NCBI GenBank assembly: GCA_026393275.1
Contig: JAPLAM010000031.1
Span: 48,468-112,467 of the forward strand
DNA length: 64,000 nt
Direction of reading: 5' to 3'
From: Arthrobacter sp.
Lineage (GTDB): Bacteria > Actinomycetota > Actinomycetes > Actinomycetales > Micrococcaceae
The notes below the pieces were generated by a model. It made no database searches, was not told where the DNA came from, and saw only the letters and a program-made list of their open reading frames with translations. Positions within the stretch are counted from its first letter, which is position 1. Each line of letters starts with the position of its first letter. The translations under genes and the position numbers were made by a program. Positions 34,937-43,885 of this stretch are shown here, in pieces.

Positions 34937-35845
34937 ATGCTTGACGTCCGGCGGTTGCGCCTGCTGCGCGAACTCAAGATCCGCGGCACGCTCGCCGAAG
35001 TCGCGGAAGCGCTGCAGTACAGCCCGTCGTCGGTCTCGCAGCAGCTGGCGCTGCTGGAGAAGGAAGCCGGCGTCGAACTCCTGCGGAAAACGGGCCGCCG
35101 GGTGCAGCTCACTCCGCAGGCCGAAGTACTCGTGGCCCACACCGCCCAGCTGTTGGAAACGCTCGAGCAGGCGGAGGCCGATCTCGCGGCCTCGCTGACC
35201 ACGGTGACCGGCACGGTGCGGATCGCCGTCTTCCAGTCCGCGGCGCTCGCGCTGATGCCCGACGCCTTGACCCGGATGTCCGCCAGCTACCCCGAGGTCC
35301 GGGTCGAAATGATCCAGCGGGAACCCGAGACAGCCCTCCACGAAACCTGGGCACGGGACTTCGACCTGGTCATTGCCGAACAGTATCCGGGCCACGCGGC
35401 GCCCCGCTATGCCGAACTGGACCGGATCCGCCTGACCGGCGACGCGATCAGGCTGGCCGTCCCCCCGGCGTCGCCGGACCGCCCTGCGATCAGTTCGCTC
35501 GCCGATACCGCGGGACTGCCCTGGGTGATGGAGCCCCGCGGCGCGGCGTCCCGGCACTGGGCCGAGCAGGCCTGCCGGAGCGCCGGGTTTGAACCGGATG
35601 TCCGCTTTGAAACCGCCGATCTTCAGGCGCAGATCCGGCTGATCGAATCGGGCAATGCGGTGGCGCTGTTGCCGGACCTGGTGTGGACCGGCCGGGGCAC
35701 CACGGCCCAGTTGCTCGAACTCCCGGGTAATCCGCACCGCACCGTCTTCACGTCCGTGCGCCGCTCCAGCGCCACTCGCCCTGCCATCCTGGCGGCCCGC
35801 GAAATCCTCGCCGAGACCGCCGCGTCCATCGCACCGGCCGCCTGA
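34937..35845 (+). CDS. LysR-family transcriptional regulator
   Basis: A 302-residue LysR protein. The N-terminal winged helix-turn-helix is MLDVRRLRLLRELKIRGTLA and continues through YSPSSVSQQLALLEKEAGVEL; the periplasmic-binding-like effector domain covers about 90-300 (VRIAVFQSAALALMPDAL). The ATG at 34937 has AAGGA 6 bases upstream. It is divergent from the amino-acid permease and two genes from putA. The shared 39-bp element suggests it controls both and itself, though the effector is not shown. Confidence 0.88.
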   Translation: MLDVRRLRLLRELKIRGTLAEVAEALQYSPSSVSQQLALLEKEAGVELLRKTGRRVQLTPQAEVLVAHTAQLLETLEQAEADLAASLTTVTGTVRIAVFQSAALALMPDALTRMSASYPEVRVEMIQREPETALHETWARDFDLVIAEQYPGHAAPRYAELDRIRLTGDAIRLAVPPASPDRPAISSLADTAGLPWVMEPRGAASRHWAEQACRSAGFEPDVRFETADLQAQIRLIESGNAVALLPDLVWTGRGTTAQLLELPGNPHRTVFTSVRRSSATRPAILAAREILAETAASIAPAA

Positions 35846-35934
35846 ACGCGCATCCGCCGGGGTCCGTCCAGGGTCCCGTCGGTGTCTGCTGGCTCACAGC
35901 GGACCGGCGGCGCCAGCGCTAGACTGATTCTGTT

Positions 35935-36363
35935 ATGAATCGAACAATCTTCAAGTCCAAAATCCACCGCGCCACGGTCACCCACGCGGACCTTCACTAT
36001 GTCGGCTCGGTCACCGTGGACCTGGACCTCCTCGAGGCCGCCGACATCCTCCCCGGCGAACTCGTCGCGATCGTGGACGTCACCAACGGCGCCCGGCTTG
36101 AGACGTACACCATCGCCGGCGAGCGCGGTTCCGGCGTCATCGGCATCAACGGGGCCGCAGCGCACCTGATGCACGTGAACGACCTCGTCATCCTGATTAC
36201 CTATGCCCAGATGACCACGGAAGAGGCCAAGGCCTACACCCCCAAGGTGGTCCATGTGGACAAGGACAACAAGGTGGTCCAGATCGGCAACGATCCCGCC
36301 GAGGGCCACACTGCAGGTCTCCTGCGGCCGCCGTACGCGCTGAACAACGCCACCCTGAACTAG
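35935..36363 (+). CDS. panD: Aspartate 1-decarboxylase precursor
   Basis: A 142-residue pyruvoyl enzyme that makes beta-alanine for pantothenate. Self-cleavage occurs at Gly24-Ser25 (YVGSVT), producing the pyruvoyl group; Lys9 ([11 protein letters not shown]) is conserved and INGAAAHL is the usual active-site segment. Length matches actinobacterial PanD. A TAGACT -10-like box ends 9 bases before the ATG with no ribosome site, so the mRNA leader is very short or absent. Confidence 0.96.
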   Translation: MNRTIFKSKIHRATVTHADLHYVGSVTVDLDLLEAADILPGELVAIVDVTNGARLETYTIAGERGSGVIGINGAAAHLMHVNDLVILITYAQMTTEEAKAYTPKVVHVDKDNKVVQIGNDPAEGHTAGLLRPPYALNNATLN

Positions 36364-36465
36364 CGGTCCGCCCGCGGCCCGGCCTCGGCCGACCGCGGGC
36401 AAATCTGATTATTGTGGGATGGTGATCGCCGCCCCTCCCCTGCCCGTCCCGTCACGGACAGCCGC

Positions 36466-37392
36466 GTGCTAGGCGTCCTTGCCGGTTTCTTCGTCGTCTG
36501 GTTCATCATCCTGGTCGGCATGTTCGTCGGCCGGCGCAACATCCTGGGGGAGAACGCCCGGTCCGTCCTCAGCGCCCTGACCTTCTTTGTGGCGAGCCCG
36601 GCCCTTCTGTTCGAGACGCTCAGCAAGGCCAAACTGCACGACGTCTTCGCCGCACCGCTGCTGGTGACCGCGGTGGGCGCGGTCACGACGGCGGCCCTCT
36701 ACTTCGGCGTCGTGCGCTTCCTGCTGAAGCGCGACCTGCCGGAAGCTCTGGTGTCGTCGATGAGCGCATCGCTGGCCAACTCCGCCAACCTCGGCATTCC
36801 CATCGCAGTGTTCGTCCTGGGCGACGCCAGCTACGTGGCGCCGCTGCTGATCTTCCAACTGGCCTTCTTCACGCCGTTGTTCCTCATGGTCCTGGATGCC
36901 ACCACCAGCGCCCACCGGACAACGCCGCTGAGCTTCGTGCTCATGATCCTGCGGAACCCCATGATCGTGGGGTCCGGGCTGGGTTTGCTCATTGCGGGGA
37001 CGGGCTGGGAGGTTCCGGCCCTGGTCCTGCAACCCATCCACCTGATCGGCGGGGCCGCGATCCCGGCCATGCTGTTGTCCTTTGGCATGAGCCTGAACGG
37101 GTCCCGTCCGCTGCACGCCTCGGCCGCGCGCCGGACCGACACCCTGCTGGCCAGCGGCTTCAAGCTCATCGTGCACCCGCTGCTGGCGTTCCTCTTCGCC
37201 CGCTTCGCGCTCGGCCTGGCAGATCAGGCGCTTTTCGCGGTGGTGGTCACGTCCGCCTTGCCCACGGCGCAGAACGTCTTTGTGGTGGCCAACCGGTACC
37301 GGACCGGACTCACCGTCGCCAAGGACACCGTCCTGATCACCACCGTGGTCGCCGTCCCCGCCATGATCGGGGTGGCTCTGCTCCTCGCCTGA
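36466..37392 (+). CDS. AEC-family transporter (auxin efflux carrier/malonate type)
   Basis: A 308-residue membrane protein with about 10 helices in two repeats, matching the AEC family: FFVVWFIILVGMFVGRRNIL, the conserved SSMSASLANSANLGIPI motif and TSALPTAQNVFVVANRYRTG. These export or import small carboxylates; the substrate is not predictable. The start is uncertain: I prefer the GTG at 36466, where homology begins, over a TTG at 36412; neither has a strong ribosome site. Confidence 0.82.
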   Translation: MLGVLAGFFVVWFIILVGMFVGRRNILGENARSVLSALTFFVASPALLFETLSKAKLHDVFAAPLLVTAVGAVTTAALYFGVVRFLLKRDLPEALVSSMSASLANSANLGIPIAVFVLGDASYVAPLLIFQLAFFTPLFLMVLDATTSAHRTTPLSFVLMILRNPMIVGSGLGLLIAGTGWEVPALVLQPIHLIGGAAIPAMLLSFGMSLNGSRPLHASAARRTDTLLASGFKLIVHPLLAFLFARFALGLADQALFAVVVTSALPTAQNVFVVANRYRTGLTVAKDTVLITTVVAVPAMIGVALLLA

Positions 37393-37503
37393 GGGCCGCC
37401 GACACGGAACCCCGGCGTGGCCCTGACCCGGCGCCTGGGACCCCGCCGGTAGGCTGGGACGGGCCGAAAGCGGCCGGGAATTACGCACGAATTGGGGGAA
37501 CGA

Positions 37504-38655
37504 TTGCGCAGGTTCATTTCGGGCAGGCTTATTTCAGGCGCCGTTGACGCAGGCAGGCACGCTTCAACCAGCGCCGCCTCGGGAACAGCCCGGCGCACGG
37601 GCGCCGTCGACTGGATCGCCTGCGGGGCGGCCTTGCTCTTGCTGGTCGCGTCCACCGCCTGCGCCGGTCCTGCGCCAGCCGCCGCCAACCCCGGCGCCGA
37701 AACTGCCTCTTCAAGCGCCTCGGCCACATCCTCCGCGGCCCCCTCGTCGACGCCGACCGCGACGGCCGACGACGGCACCCCGCTGGATCCGGACACCGCT
37801 CCCGGCGTCACCGTGGCCGGAGCCTCGGCTCCGCGTCAGCAGCCGGCCTACGCCAGCAAGGCACTGGACGTGCTGGCAACCCTCCCGGTCAAGGGCCGGG
37901 CCCCGAAGACCGGTTACTCCCGCGACCAGTTCGGCCAGGCCTGGGCCGACGTCGACCACAACGGCTGCGATACCCGCAATGACACGCTCCGCCGGGACCT
38001 CACGGCGGTCGCCTTCAAGGCCGGGACCCGGGACTGCGTCGTGCTCTCCGGCGCCCTGAATGACCCTTATACCGCGAAGCTGATCAACTTCGTCCGCGGA
38101 AACAGCACCAGCACCGCGGTTCAGATCGACCACGTGGTCGCGCTCAGCGATGCCTGGCAGAAGGGCGCGCAACAGCTCAGCCCGGCCCAGCGCCTGGCCT
38201 TCGCCAACGATCCGTTGAACCTCCTGGCGGTGGACGGCCCCGCGAACATGCAAAAGAGCGACGGCGACGCCGCCACCTGGCTGCCAGCGAACAAGTCCTA
38301 CCGTTGCGCCTACGTGGCGCGGCAGATTTCGGTGAAGGCGAGTTACGCCCTGTGGGTCACCCAGGCCGAGCACGACGCCATGGCCAGGATCCTGGGCGAC
38401 TGCCCTGACGCCTTGGCCCCAACCAATGAACAGGCACCTGCGCAGGCCGCACCGCCGGCCCCCGCGCAGGCGCCCCCGGCTGCTCCCGCTCCGGCTCCGG
38501 CTCCCGTCCCGGCCGCGCCGGCACCGGCCCCGGCTGGTGTCTCTTACGCCAACTGCGCGGCCGTTCGGGCCGCCGGCGCGGCCCCCATCCGACGCGGGCA
38601 ACCCGGTTACAGCAGCAAGCTGGACCGCGACGGCGATGGAATCGCCTGCGAATAG
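37504..38655 (+). CDS. Secreted HNH nuclease-like protein with excalibur domain
   Basis: A 383-residue exported protein. A signal segment (AACGAALLLLVASTACAGP-like, near residues 40-55) is followed by a Ser/Ala/Thr linker. About residues 110-300 form a DUF1524/GmrSD C-terminal HNH nuclease domain, with IDHVVALSDAW containing the His of the betaBetaAlpha-metal fold and NDPLNLLAVDGPANMQKSDG. A Pro/Ala-rich spacer (about 310-345) leads to a C-terminal excalibur calcium-binding domain with DRDGDGIACE. The TTG at 37504 is chosen for the GGGGGA ribosome site 5 bases upstream; TTG 37492 is the alternative. It likely degrades extracellular DNA. It converges on the GH15 gene with only 12 bases between stops. 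Confidence 0.85.
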   Translation: MRRFISGRLISGAVDAGRHASTSAASGTARRTGAVDWIACGAALLLLVASTACAGPAPAAANPGAETASSSASATSSAAPSSTPTATADDGTPLDPDTAPGVTVAGASAPRQQPAYASKALDVLATLPVKGRAPKTGYSRDQFGQAWADVDHNGCDTRNDTLRRDLTAVAFKAGTRDCVVLSGALNDPYTAKLINFVRGNSTSTAVQIDHVVALSDAWQKGAQQLSPAQRLAFANDPLNLLAVDGPANMQKSDGDAATWLPANKSYRCAYVARQISVKASYALWVTQAEHDAMARILGDCPDALAPTNEQAPAQAAPPAPAQAPPAAPAPAPAPVPAAPAPAPAGVSYANCAAVRAAGAAPIRRGQPGYSSKLDRDGDGIACE

Positions 38656-38667
38656 CCAGCAGAAGCC

Positions 38668-41295
38668 CTAATTCCTGGGCAGCGAATCCAGCAGCCTGGC
38701 GCAGCGGATGAAACCCAGATGCGAATAGGCCTGCGGGTGGTTTCCCAGATGCGTTTCGGTCCCGGGGTCGTACTCCTCCGGCAGCAGCCCGGTCGGCCCG
38801 AAGAGGTTGACCAGCTGGTCGAACAGGTCCCACGCTTCCTCGATCCGACCGACCGCCACATAGGCCTCGATCAGCCAGGTGGTGCAGATGTGGAAGCCAC
38901 CCTCCAGGCCCGGCAGACCGTCGTCGTACCGGTACCGGAACACCGTGGGGCCGACCCGCAGTTCCCGTTCCACCGCCGTTACTGTGTCCAGGAAGCGCTG
39001 GTCGCTGACATCGAGCAGCCCCGAAAGGCCAATGTGCAGCACGGCGGCATCCAGGTCCGGGCTGTCGTAGGCGACGGTATAGGATTCCGAGCTCTCGTCC
39101 CAGCCTTCGCGCAGGACCTCGTCCCGGATTGCGTCAGCGGCGGGTTTCCAGGCGGGCAGCGGTGTCCGGCCGTGCCGCGCGGCCGTTCGCAGCGCCCGGT
39201 CCAGCGTCACCCAGCACATCACTTTGGAGTAGACGTGGTGCCGCGGCGCCCGCCGGGCCTCCCAAATCCCATGGTCCGGCTCGTGCCAGCGGGCCAGCAC
39301 GGCCGAGGCCATCTGCACCATCAGCTCCCAGTGGGCGTCGGCCAAATTGCCGCGCCGGGCGGCCAGGGCATCGATCAGCTCGGCGATCGGCCCGAAGACG
39401 TCCAGCTGTACCTGATGGTCCGCGGCGTTGCCGATCCGGACCGGCCGGGAGCCCGCATAGCCGGGCAGGCTTTCGATGATGGCTTCGGTGGACAGCGGCG
39501 ACCCGGTCACCGAGTACAGCGGGTGAAGCCATTCAGGGCCGGGCGCGTGGGCCAGGATCCGCCCCAGCCAGGCCAGGAAACCATCCGCCTCCGAGGTCGA
39601 TCCGAGATCCACCAGGGCGTTGACCGTCATGGAGCCGTCGCGCAGCCAGCAGTACCGGTAGTCCCAGTTCCGGGTGCCGCCGATTCCCTCCGGCAGCGAC
39701 GTGGTGGGCGCCGCCAGGACAGCGCCGGTAGGCTCGTGGGCCAGGGCCCGGAGCACCAGGGCGGAGCGGCGGACCAGGGATGGTTTCACGGAGGGCAGCT
39801 GCAGTGACTGCACCCAGCGCCGGGAATGATGTGCGACTGCGGCGCGGCGCGAGTTTTCCTCCGGCACCTCCGTGCGCTGGGGTGCCGTGTCGCCGCAGCG
39901 CAGGTTCAGCACCACCGGGCCGCGCCGGAGGTCCACTTCGGCGGTGGCGGTGGCATGCCGCCCGTCCGAGCTGATGGCGAAGTCAGCCCCGGGCGCCAGC
40001 AGGGTGATGGGATCAGCGGTGCCCACGACGTGCAGCTCCTCGCCCCGGGCCTCCATGCTGAAGGATGCGTTGGCGTAGTCCGGACGGGGTGCGAAAACGA
40101 TCCGCGCCGTTCCGGTGCCGGACAGGACCCGGACCAGGCTGGTCACGCCTTCCGGCGCCGGCTCCAGGTAGTCGGTGACGGTAACATCCGCCCAGCGGGT
40201 TTCCACAATCATGGTGCTGTCCACATAGCGCTGGCCCAGGACTTGGGAGGCCTTAACCGGCTCGACCGAGAAATGACCGGCCGCGTCGCCGCCGAGAAGG
40301 TGGGCGAAGAGGGATCCTGAGTCGGGGAGCGGGTGGCTCATCCAGCAGATCCTGGCGTCGGGCGTGATGAGGGCCGTCGAGGACCCGTTGCCGATCATGG
40401 AATGCCGCTCCAGTCCGACGGCGTCCTCTCCGAACAGCCAGGCCCGGCGGAGTTCGAAGAGGATGGCAAGGACCCTGGAAAAGGACTCCGGATCCCGAAG
40501 CCGGTAACCAGCCACCGTCGGGCCCTCCCCTACCCGCAGCGCCATGTCCGGTCCTCGCAGGGTCTTCATCGCCAGCTCATCGCTGGCGGCGTCCCCCGCG
40601 TACAGAGCCGCACTGACGCCGAGCATGGAGCGCAGGTGTTCCAGGGCGTCAGCCTTTGCCGGCTCGACTACGGACAGGTCCAGCACGGAGCCGTCGACAA
40701 TGAAAGACAGCCCGTGCGCCCGGGCGATTTCCTCGGCCTGCCGCGTGGCCAGCGCGACGACGTCGGGGGCTGCCGGGCGGGTATGCACCGACACGGCAAC
40801 GGGCTTCCGTTCGATGGTGATACCGCGGTATGCGCCCACGGTTTCGGCGAGCGCCTGGCTGGTCTGCTGCAGTACCGACTCGGTGGCCAGGGACAGCCCG
40901 TGGGCATAGCCCATGTCGAATTCGGCGCCGTGCGAGCCGACCAGGTGGACTTCGGCCGGGAGCCGCGAGACGGCAGCCAGGTCACGCAGGGACCGACCCG
41001 AGATGACGGCGGCGTGGGTGTTCGGGAGGGCGGCCAGCGCCCGGAGCGCAATTGCCGCACTGCCCAGCGGCAGGGTCTCGGTGGAAATGCCCTCCGCGGC
41101 ACACAGGGTCCCGCCGTAGTTGCAGGCCACGAGCAGCCCGGGCGTGCAGGCCAGGATCTTGAGTTCCGCCAGCAGCTGCGGCGTCAGGCCGTCGTCGGCG
41201 GCGTTGGTCTGGACAAAAGCGCGGAGCAGGCCCAGCGGGAGCGATTTCGTCAGAAGGGCCGTGTCGGCCAAGGACTGGTTGAACGGAGTGGGCAT
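38668..41295 (-). CDS. Fusion of degenerate trehalose-phosphatase (HAD) and GH15 glycosidase
   Basis: An 875-residue protein. Residues about 45-265 resemble trehalose-6-phosphate phosphatase (AVISGRSLRDLAAVS, LVGSHGAEFDMGY, YAGDAASDELAMKTLRG). However, the HAD nucleophile motif DxDGT reads NYGGT (about residues 59-63), losing both aspartates, so phosphatase activity is probably gone. Residues about 290-870 are a GH15 hydrolase with the substrate-binding GTRNWDYRYCWLRDGSM and the C-terminal LLPEEYDPGTETHLGNHPQA carrying the likely catalytic base. In actinobacteria, GH15 proteins of this kind include trehalases, so trehalose breakdown is the best guess; glucoamylase is possible. The ATG at 41295 has AGGA 9 bases upstream. 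Confidence 0.85.
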   Translation of the reverse strand: MPTPFNQSLADTALLTKSLPLGLLRAFVQTNAADDGLTPQLLAELKILACTPGLLVACNYGGTLCAAEGISTETLPLGSAAIALRALAALPNTHAAVISGRSLRDLAAVSRLPAEVHLVGSHGAEFDMGYAHGLSLATESVLQQTSQALAETVGAYRGITIERKPVAVSVHTRPAAPDVVALATRQAEEIARAHGLSFIVDGSVLDLSVVEPAKADALEHLRSMLGVSAALYAGDAASDELAMKTLRGPDMALRVGEGPTVAGYRLRDPESFSRVLAILFELRRAWLFGEDAVGLERHSMIGNGSSTALITPDARICWMSHPLPDSGSLFAHLLGGDAAGHFSVEPVKASQVLGQRYVDSTMIVETRWADVTVTDYLEPAPEGVTSLVRVLSGTGTARIVFAPRPDYANASFSMEARGEELHVVGTADPITLLAPGADFAISSDGRHATATAEVDLRRGPVVLNLRCGDTAPQRTEVPEENSRRAAVAHHSRRWVQSLQLPSVKPSLVRRSALVLRALAHEPTGAVLAAPTTSLPEGIGGTRNWDYRYCWLRDGSMTVNALVDLGSTSEADGFLAWLGRILAHAPGPEWLHPLYSVTGSPLSTEAIIESLPGYAGSRPVRIGNAADHQVQLDVFGPIAELIDALAARRGNLADAHWELMVQMASAVLARWHEPDHGIWEARRAPRHHVYSKVMCWVTLDRALRTAARHGRTPLPAWKPAADAIRDEVLREGWDESSESYTVAYDSPDLDAAVLHIGLSGLLDVSDQRFLDTVTAVERELRVGPTVFRYRYDDGLPGLEGGFHICTTWLIEAYVAVGRIEEAWDLFDQLVNLFGPTGLLPEEYDPGTETHLGNHPQAYSHLGFIRCARLLDSLPRN

Positions 41296-41489
41296 GCGCG
41301 GAGTCCTTTGATTAGTCCCCAATGCCTGCGTGAGCCCGCTCGTAAGGGCGTGCTTCCAGTATCCTGTCGGCCCGATTTCGCGCGGGTGTCCCGACGGTTT
41401 CAGCTATGTAACATCCGCGACCGCCGGGACTGCGCGGGAACGGCGCGTGGTTCCGGCCTCGGAACGATCAAAATGTTCCTTTTTGCTAC

Positions 41490-41517
41490 TTGACGTTCTT
41501 TATTGTGCGATTATGAT
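41490..41517 (+). promoter_or_regulatory. Sigma-A-type promoter of the galactoside operon
   Basis: TTGACG (41490-41495) and TATGAT (41512-41517) are separated by 16 bases, close to the vegetative consensus. Transcription would start near 41524, about 47 bases before the binding-protein gene. Confidence 0.7.
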
Positions 41518-41527
41518 GGTTCATTAT

Positions 41528-41543
41528 GTGATCTGCTTCACAC
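41528..41543 (+). promoter_or_regulatory. CRP/GlxR-type palindrome
   Basis: TGTGATCTGCTTCACA fits the CRP-family consensus TGTGA-N6-TCACA exactly. It lies just downstream of the predicted transcription start, where a bound protein would block rather than help polymerase. Confidence 0.65.
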
Positions 41544-41570
41544 CATCCGCGTTGTTTCAAAGGAGAAATC

Positions 41571-42890
41571 ATGACCATGCACGAAGACGCGTTGCACCGG
41601 GCTTCCGGCCAGGGCGGGTGGGACCGGAGGACACTGCTGAAGACGTTCGGCGCCGGCGCCGTTGCAATGGCCGGCGCGCCCCTGCTGGCAGCATGCACCG
41701 GCGGTAGCGGCCCTGCGGCCAGCGGGGGAAGCAAGTCGGTAAGCTTCGGCTCAGGATCGTCGGACGAAGTACCCAAGGCCGCCTATAAGGCGTTCACGGA
41801 TGCCTTCACGAAAAAGTCCGGCGTCGCAGTCACCACCAACGTGGTTCCGCACAACGACTTCCAGAACAAAATCAACACCTACCTCCAGGGCAGTCCTGAC
41901 GACACCTTCACCTGGTTCGCCGGATACCGCATGCAGTACTACGCCGGCAAGGGACTGCTCGCGCCGATCGACGACGTCTGGGCGAAGATCGGCGGCAACT
42001 ATTCTGACGCGATGAAGAAGGCCTCCACCGGCCCCGACGGCAAGATGTACTTCGTGCCGAACTACAACTACCCGTGGGGCTTCTTCTACCGCAAGAGCCT
42101 GTGGACCGCTAAGGGCTACGAGGTTCCCACCACCTTCGACCAGCTGACCGCGCTGGCCAAGAAGATGCAGGCCGACGGCCTCATCCCGATCGAGTTCGCC
42201 GACAAGGACGGCTGGCCGGCGATGGGGACCTTCGACTACCTGAACATGCGCCTCAACGGGTACCAGTTCCACATGGACCTCACGGCCCACAAGGAATCCT
42301 GGGATCAGAAGAAGGTCAGCGACGTCTTTGATACCTGGAAGGCACTCCTGCCCTTCCAGAACCCCAACGCCCTGGGTATGACCTGGCAGGACTCCGCGAA
42401 GAACCTCGCCGACAAGAAGTCCGGCATGTACCTGCTGGGATCCTTCCTCACCCAGCAGTACACGGACAAGGCCATCGCCGACGACATCGACTTCTTCCCC
42501 TTCCCGGAACTGGCGATGGAGGGCCGTGACGCCGTCGAGGCACCGATCGACGGGCTCCTGCTGTCCAAGAAGGGGGGCCAGAACCAGTCCGCCCGGGACC
42601 TCCTGGCCTACCTCGGCACCGCCGAGGGACAGGATGTGTACGCCTCCGTGGACTCGTCGAACATCGCCGCCGCCAAGGGCGCCGATACGTCCAAGTTCAC
42701 GCCCTTGAACAAGAAGATGGCCGACGTCATCGCCAACGCCAAGAGCATCAGCCAGTTCTTCGACCGGGACGCCCTGCCGGCCATGGCAAACAACGTCATG
42801 ATCCCGGCCCTCCAGTCGTTCATCAAGGACGGCAACGTGGATGTCAAGAACCTTGAAGCCCAGGCCAAGTCGCTCTACGCCGCCCAGTGA
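41571..42890 (+). CDS. ABC transporter sugar-binding lipoprotein
   Basis: A 439-residue extracellular solute-binding protein (family 1). The N-terminus has a twin-arginine-like DRRTLLKTFGAGAVAMAG and a lipobox ending in LLAAC, so it is exported and lipid-anchored. The body has typical segments such as FTWFAGYRMQYYAGKGLLAPID and YVPNYNYPWGFFYRKSLW-like sequence. AAAGGAG lies 6 bases before the ATG. It is the first gene of the galactoside operon and should bind a galactose-containing oligosaccharide, judged from the downstream GH42 and GH36 enzymes. Confidence 0.9.
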   Translation: MTMHEDALHRASGQGGWDRRTLLKTFGAGAVAMAGAPLLAACTGGSGPAASGGSKSVSFGSGSSDEVPKAAYKAFTDAFTKKSGVAVTTNVVPHNDFQNKINTYLQGSPDDTFTWFAGYRMQYYAGKGLLAPIDDVWAKIGGNYSDAMKKASTGPDGKMYFVPNYNYPWGFFYRKSLWTAKGYEVPTTFDQLTALAKKMQADGLIPIEFADKDGWPAMGTFDYLNMRLNGYQFHMDLTAHKESWDQKKVSDVFDTWKALLPFQNPNALGMTWQDSAKNLADKKSGMYLLGSFLTQQYTDKAIADDIDFFPFPELAMEGRDAVEAPIDGLLLSKKGGQNQSARDLLAYLGTAEGQDVYASVDSSNIAAAKGADTSKFTPLNKKMADVIANAKSISQFFDRDALPAMANNVMIPALQSFIKDGNVDVKNLEAQAKSLYAAQ

Positions 42891-42931
42891 TATCCAGTCG
42901 ATCCGAATTCGGTCCTAAGGAATAAGTTCCA

Positions 42932-43885
42932 GTGAGTACATCAACCGAAACGAACCCTGCCGGGGCGCAGCCCACCGCCGCCGCCCCGGCAAGGCGGGTC
43001 CGGCGGCTCTCCGGCCGCGACAAGTGGGTGTTGGGCCTCATGGTGGGCCTGCCCACCATGATCCAACTGGCACTGGTCTGGATCCCCACCCTGCTCTCGG
43101 CAGCCTTGTCCTTCACCCGCTGGAATGGGCTGAGTCTGGATGACATCAAACCTGCAGGGCTCAGCAACTACGACTTCATCGCGGCGAACTACCCTCCGTT
43201 CTGGCCCGCCGTGCAGCACAACGTTCTCTGGCTGCTGTTCCTAGCGGTCGTCGCGACCCCGCTGGGACTCCTGCTGGCCATTCTGCTGGACCAGAACATC
43301 CGGGGAAGCCGGATCTACCAGAGTGTCTTCTTCACGCCGGTGATGCTTTCCCTGGCACTGATCGGCGTTATCTGGCAGCTCTTTTACAACCGCGACAGCG
43401 GCCTCCTGAACTTCCTGCTCGGCACCGCCGGAACACCCCACGCCGTGGACTGGTTCGGCGACTCCGGCGTCAACATCTGGGCCGCCCTCGTCGCCGCGAC
43501 GTGGCGGCACGCCGGCTACGTCATGATCCTTTACCTGGCCGGGCTCAAGGGCGTCGATCCCACTCTGCGCGAAGCCGCGCAGATTGACGGCGCCAGCGCC
43601 GTGCAGACTTTCTTCCGCGTCATTTTCCCGGCGATGCGGCCCGTGAACGTCATCATCATCGTCATCACCGTGATCGAGTCGCTGCGGGCCTTCGACATTG
43701 TCTACGTCATCAACCGGGGCACCAACGGACTTGAACTCATCAGTGCCCTGGTCATCCAAAACCTGGTCGGCGAGGGCCAGGTCATCGGGGTCGGATCGGC
43801 CCTGGCCGTCATCCTCCTGGTCATTTCCCTGGTACCCATCACGTTCTACCTGTCCCGGGCCTTTGGAAAGGACAAAGAGGCATGA
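42932..43885 (+). CDS. ABC transporter sugar permease (MalF-like)
   Basis: A 317-residue inner-membrane permease with six helices and the EAA loop EAAQIDGASAVQTFFRVIFP (about residues 211-230), which docks the ATPase. The GTG start follows TAAGGA. Its stop overlaps the next permease gene by 4 bases. No ATPase is encoded in the operon, so it presumably uses a shared MsiK-type ATPase made elsewhere. Confidence 0.92.
   Translation: MSTSTETNPAGAQPTAAAPARRVRRLSGRDKWVLGLMVGLPTMIQLALVWIPTLLSAALSFTRWNGLSLDDIKPAGLSNYDFIAANYPPFWPAVQHNVLWLLFLAVVATPLGLLLAILLDQNIRGSRIYQSVFFTPVMLSLALIGVIWQLFYNRDSGLLNFLLGTAGTPHAVDWFGDSGVNIWAALVAATWRHAGYVMILYLAGLKGVDPTLREAAQIDGASAVQTFFRVIFPAMRPVNVIIIVITVIESLRAFDIVYVINRGTNGLELISALVIQNLVGEGQVIGVGSALAVILLVISLVPITFYLSRAFGKDKEA

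Noticed and set aside
35920..35925. Counting panD among the strictly leaderless genes
   Set aside because: TAGACT is 9 bases from the ATG rather than 6-7, so a two- to three-base leader is as likely.
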